A stretch of 5,109 bases of DNA, from assembly GCA_027021605.1 (NCBI GenBank), contig JALUUA010000370.1, positions 1-5,109 of the forward strand, written 5' to 3'. The notes beneath the pieces are model-generated. The model ran no database searches. It saw nothing but the letters and a program-made list of their open reading frames with translations, and was not told the origin of the DNA. This document shows positions 1 to 5,109 of this stretch, piece after piece. Each line of letters begins with the position of its first letter. Within the stretch, counting starts at the first letter, position 1. This stretch comes from Candidatus Bipolaricaulota bacterium (GTDB taxonomy: Bacteria; Bipolaricaulota; Bipolaricaulia; RBG-16-55-9). A program made the translations under genes and the position numbers.

Positions 1-1
1 A

Positions 2-913
2 ACGGTCCTTACGGCGATCTTCCTCACGGGTGTGTTGCTCGTCCCCGTGGGAGCGACGGCGGACTACACCGATCTGGAGAAGAAGGTCGAGGAGCTTACG
101 GCCGACGTCCAAGAGCTGGAAGGGCTTGTCAAGGACCTCGCCTTCCAGGTCCAGCAGACGCAGGCGGTCTCCACCATCGTCAAGGAGGTCTCCTTTGAGC
201 TCAAGAAGCTGGAGAGCTCCGTGAAGGACCTCCAGGCGATGGACGAGAAGGTCGACGCCCTCCAGCCCCGCATCCTCACGATCGAGGGGACGATCCAGGG
301 CCTGGCCGCCAGCACCAACGAGAAGCTGGGCGCGCTCCAGGGCCGGGTCTTCGACCTCGAGACCTCCGTCCAGGGGTTGGACGCCCGGCTCAAGACCGTC
401 GAGGGCAAGATGCGCGATCTGTTCGCCCTCGAGGACCGGGTCAAGGACCTCGAGCAGGGGCTCAAGGAGCTGTACGCCAAGGTCGAGCAGCTGGCCAAGA
501 TGCCCGGCCGACCCCCCAAGGACGCCAAAGACGGCGCACAGATCCAGAGGCAGATCGAAAAGCAGATCGAGTCCCTCCGCATGGAGCTGATGGGCCAGAT
601 CTACGACCTCTCCGAGGAGATCGAGGCCCTCAAGGCCGAGGTCGCCGCGCTGCCCTTCGGCCGGATTCAGGGCCAGATCGAGGACCTCAGCGGCCAGATC
701 GGGCGCAACCGCAGCCGGATCACGACGCTGGAGGTCGAGAAGGCCGGCGTGGAGGAGGTCGACGCGCTGCGGGCCAAGATGGTCCAGATGGAGCAGGAAT
801 TCCAGGCCCAGCTCCAAGAGGCCCAGGCCAAGTCCCAGACCAACATGATCCTCGCCGGACTGGGCATCGCCGTCGGCCTGGTCGCCCTGGCCAGCCTCTT
901 CGGCGTCTTTTAA
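2..913 (+). CDS. Exported coiled-coil rod protein with C-terminal hydrophobic anchor, 5'-partial
   Basis: The reading frame is open to the left edge, so the true start lies upstream; 303 residues are visible. The first 20 visible residues look like the hydrophobic core and end of a signal peptide, with an A-T-A signal peptidase I site before D-Y-T-D. A GTG at 32 could be read as a start, but it lies inside this hydrophobic core and would truncate it. From about residue 21 to 280 the protein is almost entirely charged heptad-type helix (L/V/I spaced 3-4, rich in E, K, Q), broken by a P-G-R-P-P-K-D hinge near residues 168-177. It has no cysteine. The last 22 residues (from N-M-I-L to the final G-V-F) form one hydrophobic helix with no basic residue after it. 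Signal peptide, rod and terminal hydrophobic helix is the plan known from Thermotoga Omp-alpha, a periplasm-spanning spacer; that parallel is architectural inference, since no SLH domain is seen. Function is otherwise unknown. The gene is convergent with secA and ends 50 nt before a terminator. Confidence 0.85.
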   Translation, partial: TVLTAIFLTGVLLVPVGATADYTDLEKKVEELTADVQELEGLVKDLAFQVQQTQAVSTIVKEVSFELKKLESSVKDLQAMDEKVDALQPRILTIEGTIQGLAASTNEKLGALQGRVFDLETSVQGLDARLKTVEGKMRDLFALEDRVKDLEQGLKELYAKVEQLAKMPGRPPKDAKDGAQIQRQIEKQIESLRMELMGQIYDLSEEIEALKAEVAALPFGRIQGQIEDLSGQIGRNRSRITTLEVEKAGVEEVDALRAKMVQMEQEFQAQLQEAQAKSQTNMILAGLGIAVGLVALASLFGVF

Positions 914-963
914 CGCGATCGCTAACGGTACGTACGGACGAACCCTAACTCCTCAACGGATGG

Positions 964-1000
964 CCCTCCCGGTCATGGCCTCCTCGCCGGGAGGGTTTTC
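964..1000 (+). terminator. Rho-independent terminator of the coiled-coil gene
   Basis: A perfect 9-bp GC-rich stem (CCCTCCCGG at 964-972 pairing with CCGGGAGGG at 987-995) encloses a 14-nt loop and is followed at once by TTTTC. It lies 50 nt after the stop of the coiled-coil gene. On the minus strand the same stem is followed by CCATCCG and no T-run, so it should act as an intrinsic terminator mainly for plus-strand transcription and not for secA. Confidence 0.85.
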
Positions 1001-1009
1001 TATTGGGGG

Positions 1010-1029
1010 CACCGAGGCTTAGCCTCCGA
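1010..1029. repeat. Hairpin repeat copy 1 in the convergent spacer
   Basis: This 20-nt unit matches 1071-1090 at 17 of 20 positions. It contains a 5-bp inverted repeat, GAGGC at 1014-1018 and GCCTC at 1022-1026, around a TTA loop. One of the three differences from copy 2 lies in the loop; the other two are the two partners of one stem base pair (A-T here, G-C in copy 2), so the stem is kept. No T-run follows on either strand. Its function is unknown; it could be an interspersed intergenic element or part of the secA 3' end structure. Confidence 0.6.
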
Positions 1030-1070
1030 GCGAACCCTTGGGATTCCGGGGGCCGGCGGGGTTCGGGGCG

Positions 1071-1090
1071 CACCGGGGCTTGGCCCCCGA
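1071..1090. repeat. Hairpin repeat copy 2, abutting the secA stop codon
   Basis: This is the second copy of the unit at 1010-1029, in direct orientation. Its stem is GGGGC at 1075-1079 with GCCCC at 1083-1087 and a TTG loop. It begins immediately after the secA stop codon when read on the minus strand, so it would form the first structure of the secA 3' untranslated region. Between the copies is a further inverted repeat, CGAACCC at 1031-1037 against GGGTTCG at 1059-1065, making the whole 1010-1090 block strongly structured. The lack of a T-run argues against a standard intrinsic terminator; 3'-end protection or rho-dependent ending remains possible. Confidence 0.6.
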
Positions 1091-3916
1091 TTACTTCCGC
1101 CCGCAGCAGTGCTTGTACTTCTTCCCCGAGCCGCAGGGGCAGGGGTCGTTCCGCCCTACCTTCTCGACGTGACGGGGCTTCGGCTTGGCCGCCGCGGCCG
1201 CGGCGACGGCGGCGGTGGTCGCGGTGGGAGCCGGTCCCCCCGCCCCTAACCCTGCTCCTGCCCCCGTGCCCGCTCCCGAACCGGCGGCTGCGGCCAGGGC
1301 GTCTACCGTCTCGTGCTCGTAGCGCAGGCCCCCCAGCCCCAGACCGGAGGTCGCGGAAACGCCCACGGGAGCGGCCTCCATCCGGATGATGGGCTTCACC
1401 AGGTAGTTGATGATCTGCTCCTCCACCCGGGCGAGCATCTCCTGGAACATCTGGAACGACTCCCGGGTGAACTCCACCAGGGGGTCGCGCCCTTGGTAGG
1501 CCCGCCAGCCGATCCCCTCCCGCAAGTCGTCCAGGGCGTAGAGGTGCTGCCGCCAGCTCTCGTCCAGGATGTTGAGGATCATCCAGCGGGCCACCCGGTG
1601 GAACTGGGTCCCCAAGCGCTCCACCTGGGCGCGGTAGTTCGCCTCCACGAGCTCGTAGATCTTCTCCCGCAGCTCGGGGAGCCTTACGCTTTCGGGGTCC
1701 TTCAGCTCCTCCCGCCAGGGGACGCTCTGGAAGCCCCGCAGCTCCTTCTGAAGCCCCTCGAGGTCCCACTCGTAGGGGCGGTTCTCGTCGGGACAGTAGC
1801 GCGCCAGAAGCGCGTCCGTGTAGCTCGCGAAGAGTTCGCGCATGTACGCGTCCAAGTCCTCCTGGACCCGGGCGGGGTCCTCGTTCCGTCCCAGCAGGAA
1901 GCGATTTCTCAGGGCGTAGACGGCCTCGCGCTGGCGGGCCATCACCGCGTCGTACTCCAACAGCCGCTTGCGGATCGTGAAGTTGTGGGCTTCGACCCGC
2001 TGCTGGGCGGTCCGGATCGCCTTGGTGAGCATCTGGTGCTCGATCCCCTGCCCCTCCTCGAGCCCCTTGAGCGCCCACTGGACGAGCTTCTGGTCCCCGA
2101 AGAGCCGGAAGAGGTCGTCCTCCAAGGAGACGAAGAACTGGGAGGAGCCGGGGTCGCCCTGGCGGCCCGCCCGGCCCCGGAGCTGGTCGTCGATGCGGCG
2201 GGACTCGTGACGCTGCGCCCCGATCACGTGGAGCCCCCCCAGCCGCACGACCTCCTCGTGCTCCTTCGCGCACTCCGCGCGCTTCTTTTCTAGAATTGCC
2301 TCGTAGCGCTTCTCCCACTCCGCGCGGGCCCTCTCGAACTCCCCTTGCGTCTTGAAGTCCCGCGGGTTGGGCGGAGGGCCCGCCTCCTCCCGGGCGAGCA
2401 GCTCGGGGTTCCCGCCCAGCAGGATGTCCACGCCGCGCCCGGCCATGTTCGTGGCGACCGTGACGGCCCCCTTCCGCCCCGCCTGGGCGATGATCATCGC
2501 TTCCTTCTCGTGGTGCTTGGCGTTCAAGACGTTGTGGGGAATCCCGCGGCGCTTAAGCAGCTTGCTCAGGTGCTCCGAGCGCTCGATGGAGTTCGTCCCG
2601 ATGAGCACGGGTCGGCCCTGCTTGTGGAGCCGCTCGACCTCCTCGGCGATCGCCCGCATCTTCTCCTTCTCCGTGCGGAACAGCACGTCGGGGAGGTCCT
2701 CGCGGATCATCGGCTTGTGGGTGGGGATCACCACCACCTCGAGGCCGTAGATCTCCTTGAACTCCTCTTCCTCCGTCTTGGCGGTCCCCGTCATCCCCGC
2801 AAGGCCCTTGTAGAGCTTGAAGTAATGCTGCAGGGTCACCTGGGCCAGCGTCTGGGTTTCGCGGCGGATCTCGAGGCCCTCCTTGGCCTCGACGGCCTGG
2901 TGGAGCCCGTCGCTCCACCGACGATCGGGCATGAGCCGCCCCGTGAACTCGTCGACGATGACGACCCGCCCGTCCTTGACGATGTAGTCCACGTCGCGGT
3001 GGTACAGGTGGAGGGCCCGCAGCGCCAGCTCGATGTGGTGCAGGAGATCCACGTGCTGCGGGGCGAAGATGTTCTCCACCCCCAGGAGCTTCTCGGCCTT
3101 CTGGATCCCCTCCTCCGTGAGGTGGACCCGGCGGGATTTCTCGTCCACCTCGAAGTCGACGTCCCTCTGGAAGCGGCGGGCGAGCTTCGCGAATTGCTTG
3201 TAGAGCCGGGCCGTCTCCTCCGTCGAGCCCGAGATGATCAGCGGCGTGCGCGCCTCGTCGATGAGAATGTTGTCGATCTCGTCGACGATGGCGTAGTCGA
3301 GCCCCGTCTGGACCCGCTGCTCCCAGGAGATGGCCAAATTGTCTCGTAGATAGTCGAACCCGAACTGGGTGTTCGTCCCGTAGACGATGTCGCACTCGTA
3401 CGCCCGCTTGCGCTCCTCCAGGGGCATGTCCTCCTGGAGGAGGCCCACGCTCAGCCCCAGGAACTCGTAGATGGGCCCCATCCACTCCCGGTCGCGCTTG
3501 GCCAAATAGTCGTTGACGGTGACCACGTGGACCTTGCCCACCAGGGCGTTGAGGTAGGCGGGCATGGTGGCGACCAGGGTCTTGCCCTCGCCCGTCTTCA
3601 TCTCGGCGATCTTGCGCTGGTGGAGGACGATGCCGCCGAGCACCTGGACGTCGTAGGGGCGGAGCCCCACCACCCGGTGGGCGACCTCCCGGACCACGGC
3701 GAACGCCTCGGGGAGCAGGTCGTCGAGCGTCTCCCCTTGGTTGAGCCTCTCTTTAAACTCTTGGGTCTTGGCCCGCAGCTCCGCGTCGGAGAGGCGCTTC
3801 ATCTCGTCGGCGCGGGCGTTGACGGCCTCCAAGAGGGGCTGCAGGCGCTTTAAGCGCTGCTCGTTCGTCTCCCCGAAGATGCGGTCTACCGTGCGCTTGA
3901 GGATCTCCAGTACCAT
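1091..3916 (-). CDS. secA: Preprotein translocase ATPase SecA
   Basis: SecA is the motor ATPase that pushes unfolded preproteins through SecYEG at the inner membrane. The gene is complete at 941 aa, longer than E. coli SecA (901) or B. subtilis SecA (841). Visible motifs in order: Walker A K-T-G-E-G-K-T (residues 107-113); Walker B D-E-I-D (212-215) followed by the family-typical I-D-E-A-R-T-P-L-I-I-S-G; the preprotein-binding domain (about 226-365); M-T-G-T-A (375-379); T-N-M-A-G-R-G (489-495); the arginine-finger region ending R-A-G-R-Q-G-D (582-588); the helical scaffold and two-helix finger (about 600-840); and a C-terminal zinc tail C-x-C-x8-C-C (C926, C928, C937, C938). A charged helical insert at about 511-557 and an Ala/Gly-rich linker at 873-910 explain the extra length. 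The usual S after D-E-V-D is N216, and the usual T of G-R-G-T-D is V496. The ATG is chosen because of the Shine-Dalgarno upstream and the typical SecA N-terminus. The gene lies 75 nt after the ligase gene and is convergent with the coiled-coil gene. Confidence 0.98.
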   Translation of the reverse strand: MVLEILKRTVDRIFGETNEQRLKRLQPLLEAVNARADEMKRLSDAELRAKTQEFKERLNQGETLDDLLPEAFAVVREVAHRVVGLRPYDVQVLGGIVLHQRKIAEMKTGEGKTLVATMPAYLNALVGKVHVVTVNDYLAKRDREWMGPIYEFLGLSVGLLQEDMPLEERKRAYECDIVYGTNTQFGFDYLRDNLAISWEQRVQTGLDYAIVDEIDNILIDEARTPLIISGSTEETARLYKQFAKLARRFQRDVDFEVDEKSRRVHLTEEGIQKAEKLLGVENIFAPQHVDLLHHIELALRALHLYHRDVDYIVKDGRVVIVDEFTGRLMPDRRWSDGLHQAVEAKEGLEIRRETQTLAQVTLQHYFKLYKGLAGMTGTAKTEEEEFKEIYGLEVVVIPTHKPMIREDLPDVLFRTEKEKMRAIAEEVERLHKQGRPVLIGTNSIERSEHLSKLLKRRGIPHNVLNAKHHEKEAMIIAQAGRKGAVTVATNMAGRGVDILLGGNPELLAREEAGPPPNPRDFKTQGEFERARAEWEKRYEAILEKKRAECAKEHEEVVRLGGLHVIGAQRHESRRIDDQLRGRAGRQGDPGSSQFFVSLEDDLFRLFGDQKLVQWALKGLEEGQGIEHQMLTKAIRTAQQRVEAHNFTIRKRLLEYDAVMARQREAVYALRNRFLLGRNEDPARVQEDLDAYMRELFASYTDALLARYCPDENRPYEWDLEGLQKELRGFQSVPWREELKDPESVRLPELREKIYELVEANYRAQVERLGTQFHRVARWMILNILDESWRQHLYALDDLREGIGWRAYQGRDPLVEFTRESFQMFQEMLARVEEQIINYLVKPIIRMEAAPVGVSATSGLGLGGLRYEHETVDALAAAAGSGAGTGAGAGLGAGGPAPTATTAAVAAAAAAKPKPRHVEKVGRNDPCPCGSGKKYKHCCGRK

Positions 3917-3925
3917 GGAAGCGAT

Positions 3926-3933
3926 CTCCTCCC
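3926..3933 (-). promoter_or_regulatory. Shine-Dalgarno of secA
   Basis: On the minus strand this reads GGGAGGAG, a strong anti-16S match, ending 9 nt before the ATG at 3916. It fixes the secA start and supports it over later in-frame methionines. Confidence 0.85.
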
Positions 3934-3950
3934 ACTTAGAAGACGAGATG

Positions 3951-3979
3951 ATTCTAGGGCTACTCCGGGGAAATCACAA
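3951..3979 (-). promoter_or_regulatory. Predicted sigma70-type promoter of secA
   Basis: On the minus strand, TTGTGA (3979-3974, 4 of 6 matches to TTGACA) is followed by a 17-nt spacer and TAGAAT (3956-3951, 5 of 6 matches to TATAAT). Transcription would start near 3944, giving a leader of roughly 28 nt that carries the Shine-Dalgarno. The placement in the only gap upstream of secA and the ideal spacing support it. It is a motif match only, and the sigma factor preferences of this organism are unknown. Confidence 0.55.
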
Positions 3980-3981
3980 GC

Positions 3982-4003
3982 GGGAACCCCCTCAGGGGCT
4001 CCC
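3982..4003 (-). other. Imperfect hairpin overlapping the ligase stop codon
   Basis: GGGA (4003-4000) pairs with TCCC (3985-3982), and CCCC (3991-3988) with GGGG (3998-3995), separated by a small internal loop, with the TGA stop codon as the triloop. On the minus strand it is followed by GCTTGTG with no T-run, so it is at best a weak terminator or pause site. It lies just before the predicted -35 box of secA and could partly insulate secA from upstream transcription. Confidence 0.3.
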
Positions 4004-5109
4004 GGAGGAGAGGCGGCGGAGGGCCTGCTCCAATTCCCCCTTGAGCTTGCGGAGGCCCTCCCGCTCCGCGGTCCAGCGGGCGTAGTCGTCGAGGGGCACC
4101 TCGCGGCCCGGCTGCAGCTTGCGATCTAGAACTTTAAGCTTGCGCTCCACCAGGGCCAGGGCCTTCTCCAGCGTCTCCCGGGCGCGCTCCCGCTGCCCCT
4201 GGGCGAGGTAGAGCTGGGCAACGGCCACGAGGAGCTTCTCCTCGTTGGGGTATTGTTCCACGAGGGCCTCCAGCTGCGGCAGGGCGGCCTCCGGCCCCTC
4301 GATCCGCGCGGTCAGCACGGCTCTTAGATAGAGCGCATCGGGCTTAAGACCGGGCGAGGGGTCCATCGAGAGCAGCAAATCGAGATACTCCCGGCTCTTC
4401 TCGTACTCCCCCAGCTGAAAGTAGACGTTGGCGAGCTGGTAGTAGCCGACCTCGGTGGTGAAGCGGGGGAGCATCCGCTCGAAGTAGTCCCGGGCCCTCT
4501 CGAGGTCCCCCTCCCGCACGGCGATCGTCCCCAGCCAGTAGAGGGCCTCCGCGGGGGCGACATCGAGCCGCAGGCTCTTCTCGAGGAGGCGCTTGGCCTC
4601 GGCGTCCTCGCCCAGCTTGGCCAGGCGCATCCCCCGATCGAGGTAGGTGTCCGCCAGCCAGTCGCGGTAGGCCATCGCGCTCACCGCGAGCGCGATGAGG
4701 CCCACGGCGATCGCCAAGACGAGGGTCCCCCGCTCGCCCAGAACCCACTCCCGCTCTCGCTCTCGCTCCCGCTCCCGGGACGTCCCCAGGGCCCGGGAGT
4801 GGAGCGCCCCCAACAGGAACACAAACGCTAAGGCGTTGGCCGGAAGGTGGAGCGGAAAGCTGAACAGGGAGTCGCTGAGGAACGCGGCGACCCCCGCCCC
4901 GAGCGCCGCGGTCCAGAGGGCCCGATCGGGATCGGACGAGGCCGCGTTCTCCCGCAGCCTCCGCCAGGCGCTGCGCACCAGCACAACGAGGAAGAACAAG
5001 ACGGCGAGGGCCCCCACGAGCCCCATCTCGGCCAGGATCTGGACGTACTCGTTGTGGGCCTGCGCGGCCCTCTGGATGTAGCCGACGCGCTCGGCGTATT
5101 GCTGCCCCC
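3992..5109 (-). CDS. O-antigen ligase/polymerase family membrane protein with C-terminal TPR domain, 5'-partial
   Basis: The frame is open to the right edge; 371 residues are visible, numbered here from that edge. An ATG at 5026 is in frame but internal, because the 27 codons before it hold the family's key motif: H18-N19, nine residues, then G29-L-V-G32, matching the H[NSQ]x9GxxG signature of WaaL-type ligases. WaaL joins undecaprenyl-linked glycans to lipid A-core or another acceptor, and Wzy polymerises them. Next come a membrane helix (about 28-44) with basic residues after it, a second helix (about 66-84), the family-typical F-P-L-H-L-P-A-N and a third helix (about 85-102), a cytoplasmic (Arg-Glu)5 loop (111-120), and a fourth helix (about 127-146). 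About five TPR units follow (151-319), then a charged helical tail (320-367). The positive-inside rule places the TPRs in the periplasm (inference), where they may bind partners or substrate. Ligase, polymerase and protein O-glycosylating ligase cannot be told apart from this fragment, so no symbol is given. The gene is co-directional with secA, 75 nt upstream of it. Confidence 0.88.
   Translation of the reverse strand, partial: GQQYAERVGYIQRAAQAHNEYVQILAEMGLVGALAVLFFLVVLVRSAWRRLRENAASSDPDRALWTAALGAGVAAFLSDSLFSFPLHLPANALAFVFLLGALHSRALGTSREREREREREWVLGERGTLVLAIAVGLIALAVSAMAYRDWLADTYLDRGMRLAKLGEDAEAKRLLEKSLRLDVAPAEALYWLGTIAVREGDLERARDYFERMLPRFTTEVGYYQLANVYFQLGEYEKSREYLDLLLSMDPSPGLKPDALYLRAVLTARIEGPEAALPQLEALVEQYPNEEKLLVAVAQLYLAQGQRERARETLEKALALVERKLKVLDRKLQPGREVPLDDYARWTAEREGLRKLKGELEQALRRLSSGSP
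4748..4777. repeat. Five-copy hexanucleotide tandem repeat inside the ligase gene
   Basis: Five consecutive 6-nt units (CTCCCG or CTCTCG on the plus strand) encode (Arg-Glu)5 on the minus strand. The only variation is C/T at one position of the unit, which is the third base of the Arg codon (CGG or CGA), so all copies are synonymous. Unit gain or loss would keep the frame and change only the length of the charged loop before the last membrane helix. Confidence 0.85.

Noticed and set aside
64..582. Minus-strand open frame opposite the coiled-coil gene
   Set aside because: Ser/Arg/Leu-rich complement of a Glu/Lys/Leu coiled-coil coding region; no domain and no support from ribosome binding signals.
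915..922. Octamer GCGATCGC, the cyanobacterial HIP1 sequence, also present within 2645-2654 and 4706-4715
   Set aside because: Three copies in 5.1 kb is more than a simple base-composition estimate would give, but two of them encode Ala-Ile-Ala with favoured high-GC codons. The genes give no other cyanobacterial sign.
928..935. 8-bp palindrome GTACGTAC just after the coiled-coil gene
   Set aside because: A lone short palindrome with no partner site, no promoter nearby and no target gene starting here; chance is a sufficient explanation.
964..1000. Bidirectional terminator shared by the two convergent genes
   Set aside because: The stem is followed by a T-run only on the plus strand; on the minus strand the bases after the stem are not T-rich, so I assign it to the coiled-coil gene only.
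1191..1204. 14-bp perfect palindrome of G and C only
   Set aside because: It falls inside the poly-Ala codon run of the SecA linker and is explained by repeated GCC/GCG codons.
1313..2293. Long plus-strand open frame of 326 codons antisense to secA
   Set aside because: It lies entirely opposite secA. Its translation is Leu/Val/His/Pro-rich with no recognisable domain, as expected from the complement of high-GC codons.
945..2318. Minus-strand open frame of 457 codons overlapping the 3' half of secA
   Set aside because: It is an out-of-frame reading of secA, extremely rich in Arg, Gly and Pro, which is typical of a GC-rich shadow frame.
2345..3349. Long plus-strand open frame of 334 codons antisense to secA
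   Set aside because: Same reasoning: it mirrors secA codon structure, is rich in D, V, L and P, has no motif, and the opposite strand is unambiguous secA.
4695..5081. Plus-strand open frame with an Arg-Ser repeat opposite the ligase gene
   Set aside because: The (Arg-Ser) run is just the complement of the (Arg-Glu) hexamer repeat; the real gene on the minus strand has family motifs.

Overview
The window is GC-rich bacterial DNA with dense, high-GC codon use. It holds three protein-coding genes and a short, structured intergenic spacer. Two genes are cut by the window edges; only secA is complete. A WaaL-type O-antigen ligase and a secreted coiled-coil rod with a hydrophobic C-terminal end suggest a diderm (two-membrane) bacterium. 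SecA carries a full C-terminal zinc-binding tail and small variations in its ATPase motifs that I loosely associate with deep-branching or Chloroflexi-like lineages. I cannot name the phylum from this window.

Layout. Positions 2-913 (+) encode the 3' part of an exported coiled-coil protein: signal peptide, long heptad-type helix with one proline/glycine hinge, and a hydrophobic C-terminal segment. A strong rho-independent terminator follows at 964-1000. Positions 914-1090 form the convergent spacer between this gene and secA. Besides the terminator, it contains two copies of a 20-nt hairpin-forming repeat, 61 nt apart. Positions 1091-3916 (-) are secA (941 aa), preceded by a good Shine-Dalgarno and a sigma70-like promoter in the 75-nt gap upstream. 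Positions 3992-5109 (-) encode the 3' part of an O-antigen ligase/polymerase-family membrane protein with a C-terminal TPR domain; its start lies beyond the right edge, and an in-frame ATG near 5026 is internal.

Functional reading. The ligase-TPR gene and secA run in the same direction, but secA appears to have its own promoter. A weak hairpin overlaps the ligase stop codon and has no U-tract, so some read-through is possible. All three products relate to the envelope: SecA drives Sec export, the coiled-coil protein is probably a Sec substrate, and the ligase acts on surface glycans. Their adjacency may be no more than chance. I see no mobile element, CRISPR array, tRNA or rRNA, and no convincing new system; the points of interest are the rod protein, the hairpin repeat pair, the Arg-Glu hexamer repeat in the ligase and the long Ala/Gly linker in SecA. 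No stretch longer than 177 bases lacks a gene.
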